Assembly (NCBI GenBank): GCA_029783825.1
Contig: JAREIK010010204.1
Span: 61,090-125,089 of the forward strand
Origin: Sapria himalayana
Taxonomy: Eukaryota; Streptophyta; Magnoliopsida; Malpighiales; Rafflesiaceae
Reading direction: 5' to 3'
Length of the DNA stretch: 64,000 bases
Part shown: positions 49,042 through 61,097 of the stretch, one piece after another
How positions within the stretch are numbered: position 1 is the first letter of the stretch
Layout of the letters: each line of letters starts with the position of its first letter
The notes under the pieces: generated by a model
Told to the model about the DNA's origin: nothing
The model's input: only the letters and a program-made list of their open reading frames with translations
Database searches by the model: none
Translations under genes and position numbers: made by a program

Positions 49042-51390
49042 ATGACCTCAGATCGTTAGTGAATATACAAAAGGGTTATTAATGGATTTTTGAATGAATA
49101 TTTTTTGACCGGGCTTGAAACTTTCATCAATTTTTCAAGTAGTCAATTGAGATTGATGGATGGAGAAAAAAATAAGGGTCCATGTAATCATCGAAAGTGT
49201 CAGAATATCCCTTTACATGATGCAAATACTATAAGATATCATTTGGAAATATATAGCTTTGTGCTGAATTATTTTATTAGGATTTATCATAATTAAAGTA
49301 CAATGGCTTTGAATATTGACCAAAATGAGGGTATTAGAATCATTTGCTTATGGTGAAGAATCATCAAACACATACCATAGAATGATCATGGAAGATGCTG
49401 GTGCTGACTTCAATATGGATTACATGGATAAACCACCTAATCCTTAATCTCAGGAATTTTATGAAATGCTTAAAGCTATAGATAAAAAGTTGTAGCCTGG
49501 TTGTAAAACACATTTGCAATTGTCACTTGTGGCTCGACTAATGAGCATTAAGTCATAAAATCATATGTCTGAAAAATTATTTGATTAGGTGACAGAACTG
49601 ATGAATGGTATTTTTTCGGATAATAATTTGATCACTAACAATTTTTACAACACTAAGAAGTTACTACGAGGAATGGGTCTACCAGTGGAAAAAAATTGAT
49701 TCTTTTTTAAATAGATGCATGTTATATTGGGGTGGTGATAGTGATTTAATTAGCTGTAAGTTTTGTGACCATCATTGCTTTAGGAAGGCACCTTGTGTTG
49801 TAGAAACACGAAAAAAATTGAAGGTTGTCTTTAAAAAGATGTATTATTTTCCATTAATTCCTCGATTACAAAGACTATATGCATCAAATGCTACAACAAA
49901 TGATATGAGGTGGCATTCTGAGCATGAGGTTGAAGAAGGGGTAATGCATCATCCATCAGATTCACCTACTTGGAAGCATTTTAATTATATACATCAAGAT
50001 TTTGTAGCAGAAAGTCAAAATGTGAAATGTTGGATATTTTTTTACAGCCTCTTATCGCATAGTTAAATCATTTATGAGATGTTGGCGTGAATACATATAA
50101 TATCTCAAAGAAAGAAATTTTCATGATGCGGGCAACACTTATGTGGACTGATAAGTGACTTTCCTACATGTTCAATGTTGTCTGACTGGAGTACTACAGG
50201 ATGATTCACATGCCCAGTATTGCATGACAAATTCTGATGCATTTACCCACAAATTTAGTGGTGAACAGTCATGGTTTGATAACCATCGTAAGTTTCTACC
50301 TACGAATCATCCATTTCTAAGAAATAGAACTGCATTTGAAAAAAATAAAACTGTGAAGAAAGTTGCACCAGAAGTTCAATTAGGAGATGAAATTATTACA
50401 GAGATTCATAGATTTGGTTTGAAGAAGTTAACAGAAAAGGATGTTACTGGAAGTAATGGACCAATAGGAAAATTATTTGGATGGAGAAAATGTATTATAT
50501 TTTGGGACTTGCCCTATTGGAAGTCCAATTTAATTCGTCAGAACTTAGATTTTTTGCATATTGAAAAAAAATAATTCTGACAATGTTTTCAACACTATCC
50601 TTAATGTAGACGGAAAGATAAAACACACCTTAAAATCAAAGCAAGAGCTAAATGATTACTGTCAGCATACTTGAATTGAAACTGAATGAGGAAACAAAAA
50701 ATTCCCTAAAGCTTGCTACACACTTGATAAGAAGGCAAGATAGATATTCTGTGAATGAACTAAAAATTTGAAATTCTCTGATGGATGTATCAAATATGGG
50801 TAGATGCATGGATATGAATAATCTTAAGTTATTTAGAATGAAAAGTCATGACTGTCATGTATTTATGCATAGATTAATACCAATTGCATTCTGTGAATTA
50901 CTTCCACTAAGTGTTTGGAAGGTCCTTACAGAACTAAGTTTGTTTTTAAAATAGCTAACTACAAAATACAATCAAAATAGATGACATGGTGAGGCTGGAG
51001 AATGATATTCCACTTATTATTTGAAAGCTTGAACGTGGATATTCCCACTAAATTTTTTTGACTCAATGGAGCATTTTCTAGTCCATTTGGCATATGAAGC
51101 AAGGATTGCATGGCCAGTGCAATACAGGTGGATGTATCCTTTTGAGAGGTAAATACATATAATTTGCTGTGTTTTATTATTTTGTACTTTAAGTAATATT
51201 GTAATTTAATCAAATTGAAACCTAACATTGTGGTTGTAGGTATCTTGGTAAGTTGAAATTGAATGTTAGAAACAAAGAAAAAGTTTAAGGTTCAATTTTC
51301 AATGCATATTTGGTAGCAGAAGCTTCATCATTTTGTTCTTATTATTTTGATGATAATATCAATACAAAGAATAGAAATGTGCCACAGAAT
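49042..51390 (+). pseudogene. TNP2-type CACTA transposase, decayed (E2)
   Basis: ATG at 49042 opens the Transposase-associated domain: MTSDR*, then KRVINGFLNEYFLTGLETFI, NFSSSQLRLMDGEK, PCNHRKCQN, TIRYHLE and IYH. The tnp2 domain follows: AGADFNMDY near 49410, FYNTKKLLRGMGLPVEK near 49648-49690, CMLYWGGDSDLISCKFC (49719 on), MYYFPLIPRLQRLYAS, NDMRWHSEHE, then 50155-50574 (QSWFDNHRKFLPTNHPF, IFWDLPYWKSNLIRQNLD, HIEKK). The DUF4218-like part (KSHDCHVFMHRLIPIAF near 50840; RYLGKLKLNVRNKEKV*GSI from 51237) ends near SYYFDDN. Stops and slips are scattered throughout, but fewer than in E3. Domain order is that of a normal TNP2 except that DUF4216 is missing. Confidence 0.87.
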
Positions 51391-51740
51391 TATGAAGGTC
51401 ATGTGATGGTAGAAAGAAGAAGCGAGTGTATGGAATTGGCTCTAAGGGAGTGTGGCATTTTGTAGTAGCAGTCGTGCTTCTAATTCATCTATCTCAACAA
51501 TGGTGGTTGAGGCGATCAAACAACAAGCATTGGAAAAAAAAAGAACGTATTGTCGATATGGAGACCAAAATGAAAAAGAAGGATGAGCAGATAACTAATT
51601 TAATGGAAGAAATACAAGAAATTAAAGAAATTAAAAAAGCAAAGCAGTAGCAGATGTCCTATATGGAGTCACAGTTAGTGGCATTGGTGCATCAGAGAGC
51701 ATTCTGAGATCCAGCTTTGAACCCTCGCAGAAGAGGCTAG
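51391..51740 (+). pseudogene. CACTA accessory protein tail, copy C, joined to TNP2
   Basis: Directly after the TNP2/DUF4218 sequence the reading changes to EGHVMVERRSECME, which in the next frame is RVYGIGSKG, the start of the tail exon. It continues with ETKMKKKDEQITNLMEEIQE, IKEIKKAKQ and QMSYMESQLVALVHQ. The intervening DUF4216 and Transposase_24 N-terminal exons seen in normal elements are absent, so an internal deletion has fused the two genes. 51750-52250 then follows the same 3' sequence as copies A and B. Confidence 0.72.
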
Positions 51741-52254
51741 CATTCGATACAAATTATGAGGATGATTGAGTATGAAAATTATTTCTGAAATGTTATTTAT
51801 TTTTGTCTGTGTAACAAATAATTATGATATTTTTTGTAGGTTTCAATTTTTTTTATTCTGGTTTTGTTCTTTGCTTTTCCGATAAATCAAATTATGAATC
51901 TTTGCAGGACAAATTATGTGAGAGAAGAAAAAATCCTGATTTAAAGCATTCAGACATTACCACAGTCCTTCCAATGCATGAGTCTCATATTTACCGATTT
52001 CTGATTTATCAAAAAGGGGGCTAGCTTATCTTATCTTTATTATTTTAAAAATATTTTATTTTTGCACTCTCTTTATCTCTAAACATAATTTCTGGACATC
52101 TTTTGGATTTTTGTCGAAGCTATATGACAATCAACTTTAATTTGTGTTTGTTCATGCCTATAATATTTGTTTTAATATATATGTGAATATGTTTTTGTGT
52201 CTCTAAATTTTTTAGGTAGAGTTTTAGCCTATTATAGATATGTAAAAGCCTATA

Positions 52255-52428
52255 TTCAGCAACAGTAGTAGTGGCAGCGGCGGTAGCGGAAGCGATAGCG
52301 GTGGCAGTGAAAGTGGCAATGGCAGTAGTAACGGCAGCCCCAGCAGTAGCAGCAAACAAGACATTAGTGGCCGCATCGGCAACTATGGCAGCAGCGGTAG
52401 AAGTGGCAGTAGCAGCATCAGCTACATC
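52255..52428 (+). repeat. GGCAGY-rich triplet island (Ser/Gly or Ala/Val coding)
   Basis: About 170 bases of diverged GGCAGT/GGCAGC/GTAGCG triplets with strikingly high GC between AT-rich flanks. One frame reads SNSSSGSGGSGSDSGGSESG and stays open; another reads Ala/Val repeats. It is absent at the homologous site of E1 (about 6905). It ends exactly at the nested hAT terminus. It could be a captured low-complexity exon or a triplet expansion. Confidence 0.6.
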
Positions 52429-55400
52429 TAGAGGTGTCAAACGGGCATGCTTTCGTGCCGGGCCAGGCACTATTTAAAAAAGTCAGGCCCGCTCGAGCCT
52501 AGACTGGCCGTACGAGCCAGGTAAAAAAATTTTTTTTATATATTTTATTGTTTTAATATTTATATTAATTATATAAATTATTAAATTATATATAAAATTA
52601 TAGATAATGTATAATATTATATATTTATAATATAAAAATTGTTAAAATTTATTAAAATTACAAACTTAAAAATTTTTTTATAATGTAATAAAAAATTAAT
52701 TTAAAATTTATTAGGATTATATAATAGAGTTATAAATTTTTAAATGAAAAATAAAAATAAAAAAATAAATAAATCAATAAATTATGTTAAAAAAATTTTA
52801 AAAGCAAAAAAACATAAGCAAACCAAATGAAAAATAAGCAATCAACCATTAGATACCGAAGGTCCGAACCACAGAAATTAAAGTTTCAACGTAACGTATA
52901 AATAAAGCGTACAATCAATAAAAAATAAAACATTGAAATCAAAAAATAGTAGATCATCATCAATCGTCAATCGGCATATCATGTGCATCATCAGGCACAA
53001 CATCACGATCAGTATCATATGGATCATCATTATCAGCAATCAACTCCTCCGTTATCGTAGTGGATGCGACTGCAATCCCAGTCCCAGTCCTAGCTCCAGC
53101 ACGATCATGGATGGTAAACCTCGAATCCTCCCAATCCTTCAAACAAGCCAAGGCCTCAATAAAATCTAGACGTAATCTCGATCTCCTATCTGAAATCATA
53201 TTTACTGCAACAGAAAAAGCAGACTCCGATGCTATTCTCGACACCGGAGGAGTCAGTAGATCCCATGCCATCCTAGATTGCATGGGAAAGGTGGACTCAT
53301 ATAATTTCCACCACTATAATATTTCAAGATTCTTAGCATCAGAATGTCATAGGATTGAGCAGTAATCAGTATCTAAGTACCGAGAAAGCTCGCTCCTATG
53401 TGATGGTCCACCCCTACGTTTCCCCCTCGATTGCTGAATAGAAAAATCGTCATCTCCGAACAAGGTATCCATGTCCGTAATCACAGTCTCACCACCACCA
53501 CCACCATACCTAGTATCGTAGTATGTGAATAGGTCAGTCAACTTCTCGTGAATGAACCCTTCAGATGGCTCTTCCAGGTTCATGCACGAGGAAATGTAAG
53601 TCAGCGTGTTTTCTACACCTTCCACCTTAACCCTAGTGTCCATGCATGCAGCGAGGCAATAAAGAGATGGAACGGTGGACCATTACTTTAAGTACTTGGT
53701 TTCCATCCCTGCAACCATATGGCTAAGTGTCGGGTCAGCTCGATACTTTCTAAACATGCTACTAATGGTGCATATGCACTGGAGTGCAATACAAGTTGTT
53801 GGCGTATAAACCGACGAACACATGTTCGTCATGTCATAAAAATTCTTCGGGAATTTTATAAATGAAATTTTTGAAGCATAGTTAGTGTAGTTAATAATAA
53901 GTACGTCACTCTTACTTTTGAAGTAGCCGGATATCACATGTTCGTATCCAACACATGATTCCAACATCAGGTACGTGTAATTTCAATGATGTCTCACATC
54001 CAATTGGAATTTCTTCTTCATAAGATTCACAGACAAACAGAAACTACCAAACTCTTATTATCTGTGAGGAGTGCGAATATATTTTAGTGCATTACGTATA
54101 TTATCCAACACGGGGGAACACACCTTCATACCTGCTTGAACAATCAAGTTAATCACGTGACACATGCATCTGACATGAAAAATCTCTCCTAATGGTGCGT
54201 CTCTAATATTCCTAACAAACATATTAATCACTACTCCATTATTAGATGCATTATCGAATGTGATACTAAAAATTTTATTTTGAATTTTATATTCCATAAA
54301 GATGTTCATCATACACTCAAAAATGGGCGGACCATCATGAGGATGAAAAATCTCAGAGAATCCTAAAATTTCTTTATTCATAGTCCAGTTAGAATCTACA
54401 TAGTGGCTGGTGAGACATGCATAAGATAATTCATCATGACTTGTCCAGATATCGGATGTCACGGACACCACTCCACTATATGGCATAAATTCATTAATTA
54501 TTTTTTGTTTTTCTAACTTATATATTTTTAGTATGACATTCCTAGATATGGACCTAGGAATCCTACAATAAGCAGGCTGCAAATATGGCTGCATGATGTG
54601 AACTACCCTTAGATCTTCCGAAAATCTGATCGGAAAACCCATCAATGTGATAAGTCTGGCCATGCCGTCCCTACCCAACTCGCTGGAGTATATGAAGGGA
54701 GTAAACTTTGAGACTGAACTCGAACTAGTGTCAAAAAATGTAGTGCCAAGTTGGGTTTGCCTAGGATCTAATGGACCATGTTTTTTGGTGCATAATTCAG
54801 CATGCCTTTTAAGGTGCCCAGTACCAAACGAACTCTTACATGTTAAAAGTCTCATACAATATTTGCACTGTGTCATTTCTTCTTCCTCACCCATAATATT
54901 TTTTTTGTTTTATTATATTAAAATGAGTCCAAACTACAGAAGTCCTCCTAGTTTTTTGTTTTTTAGAAGTTTGGGTTGAGACCACCGGAGAAACCAAAGT
55001 TTCAGCAGCCTCAGACCTTTGTGTAATATTTTCATTTTCTAAATTTAAATATGTTTCATTAGTGTTTGTCATTTTTAGGATTTTTCTTAATCAGAATAGT
55101 TATTTAGAGACTAGATGACTAATTTTAAAATTTTCTATTTTTGGTCTAGAGAGAGAAACTAGAGAGAGAAAGTAAAAAAACTTAAAATAAATTACCCGGT
55201 TAAAGCAGTTAGGTCGATTACATGCATGGTGCACCACAGTCAAACTCAAATTTCAAAACTCAATTTGAGATTCCCGAAAATACAAGCCGAAAGCCGAAAT
55301 CCTGTGTCCCGAGAGAGAGATCGCAAGATTTTTGAGAGAGAAAATGTGAGATTTGAGAGAAAAAAATATTTATGAAAAGCATAAATGTTATAGAGAAGGG

Positions 55401-55778
55401 GGGGAGTGGAATTTATAGATTAAAGAAAATATTTTTTTTTAAAAGTCATTTTTTTTAAAAGTCATTTTTTTTTGATTTTTTTTAATTTTTTAGGTGGCAG
55501 AATCATGAGGGCAGTTGGATTCTACCCCTAGTTATTGGAGGCAAGATCCAACGGCTGAAATTTAAATTTTTTTAAATTTTTTTTGCCCTTTGGGGGGGGG
55601 GGGGGAGACCGCGGGCCGGGTCCAATCAGACCCGGCCCGCCTTCTTTTTTGCGGGAGGGGCGAAGCGTGGGAGACATGGGATGAACCCATGCCGGTGTGC
55701 CATGCCACGGGCACCGAACCATGGTGGTTCAGGCACGGCACGACATGGGCCCGGACATAACGTGACGTGACTCGGACA
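52429..55778 (-). mobile_element. hAT (Ac-like) element, copy 2, nested in E2
   Basis: The left edge TAGAGGTGTCAAACGGGC at 52429 equals the terminal repeat of hAT copy 1. The right edge is placed at about 55778, where the degenerate end 'gtgactcggaca' is followed by GCTTTGTC, compared with GCTACATC before the left edge: 5 of 8 bases match, weak. The E2 3' sequence resumes at about 55787, in line with E1 at 12560. The length is about 3350 bp, close to the 3393 bp of copy 1. A (G)n run near 55594 and GC-rich subterminal DNA lie at the 5' side of the gene. Confidence 0.75.
52960..55072 (-). pseudogene. hAT transposase, nearly complete but interrupted, copy 2
   Basis: Starts at 55072 (MTNTNETYLNLENENITQRS). 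A BED zinc finger follows (CKYCMRLL, GTGHLKRHAELC). The 278-codon frame 54894-54058 carries the catalytic core: Asp148 in VTSDIWTS, Asp214 in SITFDNASNN, and the RCMCHVINLI motif at about 242-251. Frame continues after a stop at 53967-53683 and 53643-53347 (YISSCMNLEEPSEGFIHEKL). The C-terminal hAT dimerisation part at 53283-52960 (WWKLYESTFP just before it, then SRIASESAFSVAVN, RLDFIEALACLKDW) ends at TGA near 52960. At least four in-frame stops block translation (near 54058, 53680, 53345 and 53315). It is better preserved than copy 1. Confidence 0.9.
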
Positions 55779-55786
55779 GCTTTGTC

Positions 55787-56553
55787 GTAGTATAAAAATG
55801 ATGATCGGAGGATCAGAGGGAGACAAAGCAACGTTAATGAATGGATATATTATAGATTATGTACTATCAGTAGATACATTGATGAATAAGATCAAATAAA
55901 AGTTTGTTATTTTTTTGTTTCAATTGTGTAAAATATTGAATTTACATAAAGATTTTAAATGATTTATTTTTGTTTATTATAAATTATGTATAGTTTCAAT
56001 TTTTATTCAATTTGATATAAAAATATTAAATTATTTCATTAAAAAATTTTAAAAATTTTAAAAATTTTTAAATTCTGAAATTATTTTTGAAAATATAATG
56101 ACTAGGGAAAATTCACTTGATAAATTAGAAAGGGAAAACTCACTTGATAAATTAGAAAGGGAAAATTTTCTCGCTAAATTAGCTAGGGAATTTTCCCTAG
56201 CTAATTTAGCGACGGATATTCCGTCGCTAAATTTATTTGCTAGGGACAATATCAGTCGCTAAAATTTATAGAGTAGCACTTTAGCTCGGAAATCATCCGT
56301 CGTTATTTTTGTTTAGTGACGGAATATCTCATTTATCTATCTAATTTAGCTATGAAATTTTTCCTTTTTAGTAAGGAATTTTTTTGTTGCTAACTTTTAA
56401 GCTAGGGACACTTCTGTCGCTATAATCTAGCAAGAAGCACTTTAGATAGGAAACCAATCCATCGGTAATCCATCGCTATATCCCATTTAGCGACGGAAAT
56501 TACTCATTTAGCTAGGGAATTGTCCCTAGCTATATGGGATTTTTCTTGTAGTG
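55787..56553 (+). repeat. E2 3' region and right terminal repeat
   Basis: 55787-56080 matches E1 12560-12830. From 56095 short units recur: 'aaattagaaagggaaaa', 'agctagggaattttccctagct' and 'agcgacgga'. It ends ...atttttcttgtagtg at 56553. The uninterrupted target of hAT copy 1 ('aagcactttagatagg') is visible at about 56436. Confidence 0.75.
56203..56233. repeat. 31-bp near-perfect palindrome in CACTA subterminal region
   Basis: Two perfectly complementary 14-base arms (AATTTAGCGACGGA and its complement) are separated by TAT. The arm holds the agcgacgga core of the subterminal family, so it could bring two binding sites into inverted contact or form a hairpin. Confidence 0.9.
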
Positions 56554-56639
56554 CAAGTAGAGGAAACCTTTCAAAGCAAAATTAATATGGCACACTTTGC
56601 TGAGTTTACGTTGACTCGAATGGTGTCAAGGACTTAGTC

Positions 56640-57360
56640 AATGAACAATAAAGATTATCAAATTCACTACTAGAATATTTCTTGAGATCGAGTCATTTCA
56701 TTCAGCATTTTGCCTCGTGAAGAAAGAGAAGTATTAGAAGCAGTTCCAAAATTAAAGTCAGGAAGATCATCGTAATCATTTGCAGCCATTTGTTTTCTAC
56801 TAGCATAACCTAATGAAATTAAGGCAGCCATATGAATATGAGGAGCTACTCCAATGGTTTTCCTGCCAATTGTTGAAGTAGATTCGACTTGTCATAGTCT
56901 TGCAAATGCAGGGAGTGAGGATGAATCATAAATTGAATAAATTTGGGATTGTTCTGTCATTGAGAAAGAGTCGGTGAGCCAAAGATAGTCTATCATAAAA
57001 AAAGGTTGTTGATCAGAATGAGGTTGACTCATCTGGATATTCATGGAATTGATGTCAGTGTTTCCACTAGCACCATGAAGGGATTAATCAGCTATTTTGC
57101 CTATTCTTTGAGAAGCATCAAGAGAGTCGCGAGGTCTGTCACTTAAAGAGGCAATCTAGCTCTCATATGCTTTAACAATTTGGGGTGATTATCATTGATG
57201 GTCATGCCCTTAAAAAATCCATGCTTAGCATGTATGGTGATTATGGCATGGCTTCGAGGGTAGACATAAAGATCAATACTCTATGAAAGTTGTGCAAAGC
57301 CAACCCTCTCATCTTTCTTGTACCCTCTTGCAGCCTCTTTCATGCTTGTCGGTTTAGAGT
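56640..57360 (-). pseudogene. Captured SPOC-domain protein gene fragment
   Basis: On the minus strand, 57355 down to about 57180 reads KPTSMKEAARGYKKDERVGF, AQLS*SIDLYVYPRSHAII, then TIHAKHGFFKGMTIND. This matches the end of a plant SPOC domain (MKEVAxxYKExERVGFAQLxPGIDLYVCPRSxTIITMLAKHGFFKGM). A second part to about 56690 reads SGNTDINSMNIQMSQPHSDQ, IYSIYDSSSLPAFARL*QVE, STSTIGRKTIGVAPHIHMAA, then LISLGYASRKQMA and NDYDDLPDFNFGTAS, fitting the C-terminal tail of the same family as I recall it. SPOC proteins act in transcription and RNA processing in the nucleus. Stops and frame changes make it a fragment. It runs in the same direction as the reversed CACTA end at 60167. Confidence 0.72.
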
Positions 57361-58250
57361 TTGACTTTGTTCTAAATCTCTCATTAACATCCTAACATGT
57401 CAGGAATGATAGAGACATTCTAATTCAACGATCAAAGAATGCATATCATGTTTTCATGTAAACAAATAATGAGCAATGAAATGCAACTCACCATGACCAT
57501 GGTACACAAACTCATGATGAATGATAGGGTTCGAAGAAGTAAAATAACTAGACATTAAAAAATGATAAGTTTCATTTTGATGAGTAAGGGTAGAAAGTGT
57601 TACCTCAAATCAAATGCTCCTACATATAAGATAAGCGATGAATAGTAAGCATTAAACAATAAATATATAAACAACTTTAAGAGCTAGCACACTTTCCAGT
57701 GATTTGAAATCCATTAAACATTAAAAAGAATAATCATTAAAAAAACAACACACTTTTATAAATATACAAGTGTTTAGATATAATGTTGTGTTTAAAATAT
57801 TTTTATAAATGTTACATATATATAATTATATATTTGTAACATTTTTATAAATATTATATAGTATATATATCACATTTATATAAACATTATAAATATTTTA
57901 TATTTATATAAAAATTTATATGTTATATAAATGTTTACAAAAATGTTTAAATATTTTATATGTTATATAAATGTTATATAAAAAAATAATTAAATGGATA
58001 ATTTTATGTAAATGGTGTAAAATATTTATAAACATTTATACATATGTATAAATATTTATATATAATAATATATGTTTATATAAACATATCAATGTTTATA
58101 TATAATGTAATATGTTTATATATATTAAAATATAGACAATTATATATAATGTCATATGATTATATAAATGTATAAAAGTCTATAAATAATGATATCTATC
58201 TATAATATTTTTGGAGGCAAAAAAATAGAACCCATAAACATTGATTTTGT
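57361..58250 (-). other. SPOC upstream remnant and AT-rich CACTA body
   Basis: 57361-57770 has no recognisable exon and may be intron of the SPOC gene. 57778-58230 is AT-rich; its first 50 bases are nearly identical to 21603-21655, and its complement resembles the 31900-32250 type of sequence. No gene is seen. Confidence 0.45.
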
Positions 58251-58251
58251 T

Positions 58252-58440
58252 TTTTCTTAAGTTACAGAAGCAGAAAACATTAAGCATACTTTTTTTATTA
58301 AGTAATAGAAGTAGAAAACATTAAACATAATTTTTTTATTAAGTTACATAAGCAGAAAACATTAAGCATAATTTTTTTTTATTAACTTACAAATGCAAAA
58401 AACAAAATGTACATTTTATATTTAAAATCTATAAATTCCT
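58252..58440. repeat. About 57-bp tandem repeat, three copies
   Basis: 'aagttacagaagcagaaaac' followed by 'attaagcat' and a T-run recurs near 58258, 58298-58320, 58350 and partly 58386, with small changes. No coding potential is seen. Confidence 0.75.
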
Positions 58441-58859
58441 AATTTTTTAAACAGTTAAAGAACAAAGTTTACACTAACCATTTTCTGTTTCATTAATGGT
58501 GGAGAGTTAACAACATATAAGTGATGTGAAAATATAAGAAAGAAGAAGAAAATTTGAGGAAAATAAAAAAAATAAATACCAAATATTCTGTATAAACCAA
58601 ACTTTGCCATTGGTAATGAAATTGAGAGAGACAGAGAAATGTATTTAGTATTTTGAAGAAGAAGATCAATGATAATATTACTTGGTAACAAGAAGAGTCT
58701 GAATTTGTTGGTTGCTCACATAGTCTAGTTTAATTTCTCCTTTCTTTCTTTTCGAAAGATAGAAAAAATGTTTGTGATTGAATATTCCTGAGCATTTTTT
58801 TTTCACCGAATTAAGTGATTGAATTTGTCTCTTTTTTTTATTTAAAAAAAAGAGACAAA
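58441..58859 (-). other. Possible captured 5' gene end, unrecognised
   Basis: The minus strand has a CT-rich stretch (tctctgtctctctcaatttc) directly before ATGGCAAAGTTTGG, and the frame 58691-58455 contains a hydrophobic Phe/Tyr-rich segment. This resembles a plant 5' untranslated region plus signal peptide, but the hydrophobic part may only reflect T-richness. I recognise no family. Confidence 0.25.
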
Positions 58860-60167
58860 AATATACACGTAAACTAAAATTATAAAAATTAAATAATTTA
58901 AATAAAAAAATGAAATAGATTTTTTTAACGATAAATGATATTATTTCATAAATTAATTAATTAATAATATATAATAATAAAGTATTTGATATATATATAT
59001 ATATATATATCTAATGATTATAAATTTTTAAGAATTCAATTTAATTTAATTTTTATGGATATAAATATTACTATAATCATTAAAATATTTTTTTTTTATT
59101 TTAAATAATATAAATATTTATCTATTTATTCATTAATTCAATTGTCTTTATAATTTTTTTTATTTAATCATATAATTATATAATTTACCTTTTAGTAGTA
59201 GTAATTTTTTTATATGTTCATTTATTAATTAAAATATCTTACAAAAAGATTATAATTATATAATTAATTATTTAATGTTTTTTTTAAAATATATTTAATT
59301 ATCATAATTAAATATTTCAAAAAAATAATTTGTATACTTTTCAAAATATTTTATTTAATTATTATTAATATAACTTTTTATTTGTATTTATATAATTTTG
59401 AAATTATTTTTTTATAATATCCTTTTTTAATAATTATATGAGGTGAATATGTCTTTCAAGAAATACTCATCCATAGGTCATGGCATACATTTTGATATAG
59501 AAAATTACATAAAAAATTAAAATAGATAATATAAAAAAAATTAAAATAATTAAAGATTAGCGATGGAAATTATTCCCATCACAAAAGCTAAGGAAAAATA
59601 TCTAGTTAAATGCATATATTTTGTAAAAATTATCATTTAAGGTATAATCACTTGTAAAAAAATATAAAAGAGAAAAAAATATTTATATAATGATAATGTC
59701 TCGATCTAATTAGCTAGAAAGAATTTGTCGCTTATTTCGTCGCTAAATTTCCCGCATTTAATTGTGGGGAAATCAATGAAAAATTAGTGACGGATTATGT
59801 CACAATCTAATTAGCTAGGGAAATCCATCGCTAATTCCATAGGTAATTCCATTACTATATTTCCCGCTTTTCAATGCATGGAAATTTAGAAAAAAAATTT
59901 GCTGCCGATAATCTCTCATTCTAATTAGCTAGAAAAATTCCGACTCTAAATCCATTGCTAGATTAGCTAGGGAAAATCTGTCATTAAAATTGACGAAAAA
60001 TTTTGAAATAGCAATTTCCATTGTTAATCGTCATTAATCCTTGAAAAATTTTATTTCAATATTATATCAAAAATTTCTTGCTATTCCCTAGCTAATTACT
60101 CACTATTTAGTTAGGAATTATTCCCTGGCTAAATTTCACTATATAAATTGACATTTTTTTTGTAGTG
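58860..60167 (-). mobile_element. CACTA 5' end fragment, minus orientation
   Basis: Complemented, it starts CACTACAAAAAAAATGTC at 60167 and carries 'attagctagggaatagcaag', 'agcgatggatttccctagc' and then the AT-rich body with 'atgccatgacctatggatga' and 'cttgaaagacatattc'. It is thus the same 5' end as at 40196 and 41466, pointing the opposite way. It faces the SPOC fragment and the E2 3' end. Confidence 0.75.
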
Positions 60168-60541
60168 GACATAATGATTGACAGATTGAAAGACATATTG
60201 ATAGATAGTTTGATAAATAGATAGATTGATAGAAAGATATATGGATAAATCGATTGATAGATAGATAAATAGATAGACATATAAATAGACAGATAGATAG
60301 ACAAATAGATAGAGAAATAGATAGACAAATGATAGAAAGATTATTAAATAATAGATAGATAGACATATCGTCAGTTAGTTAGTTAGATATTTAGATAGAT
60401 AGATAAATAGAAAGATTGATAGATAGGTAGATATATAAATAGTAATATAGATAGATAAATAGATAGAAGATAGAAAGATAGATAGAAAGATAGGTAGATA
60501 GATAGTTAGACAGATAGTTAGACAGATAGATAAATAAGTAA

Positions 60542-60604
<63 letters not shown>

Positions 60605-61060
60605 TATATAAACAAATAGATAGACAAATCAAAAAAGTGAAATAGAAAGATACATAGGTAGAAAGATAGACAGACAAACAAATAGGCAGATAGGCTGCCA
60701 GCCAGATTGGTAGACAGTCATGTAGGTAGATAGATTTGACAGACAAACAAAGGGATAAATAAATAAACATGTGAACAAATAGACTTATATTTAGAAAGAT
60801 ATATAGACAAATATATTGTTAAATAGATTGCTATATAGAAAGATAAATAAGATAGACTAATCGAAAGATTGATAGTTATTTCGATATACATATTGATAGA
60901 TTGAGAGATTTATAGATTGATAAATAATAGAAAGATAGAGATAGATCAATAGATAGACAAATAGATAGATACATAGATATAGATTTAGTTAGTTAGACAA
61001 ATAGATAAATAGACACATAAAGAGATAGACAAATTGACAAATTGATTAATACACATATAG

Positions 61061-61097
<37 letters not shown>

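Larger units (their letters stand above)
41466..56553 (+). mobile_element. CACTA element E2, with TNP2 and nested hAT
   Basis: The left end CACTACAAGAAAATATT at 41466 and the right end, complemented CACTACAAGAAAAATCCC at 56553, share 14 identical terminal bases. Flanking triplets (TTT and CAA) do not match, so either the duplication has decayed or the ends come from two events. Inside, in order, lie a tandem subterminal array (41580-42590), an AT-rich untranslated region, tandem repeats, a prolyl-oligopeptidase fragment, TNP2, a coiled-coil tail, a Ser/Gly-coding triplet island, a nested reverse hAT and the 3' subterminal region. About 15.1 kb in all. Confidence 0.72.

Noticed and set aside
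52120..52470. Ala-rich minus open frame across the triplet island
   Set aside because: Composition effect of GGCAGY triplets; it runs into the hAT terminus and into AT-rich DNA at the other side.
41466..56553. A clean 3-bp target duplication for E2
   Set aside because: The flanks are TTT and CAA. I keep E2 as an element because of its matching terminal repeats but do not claim a duplication.
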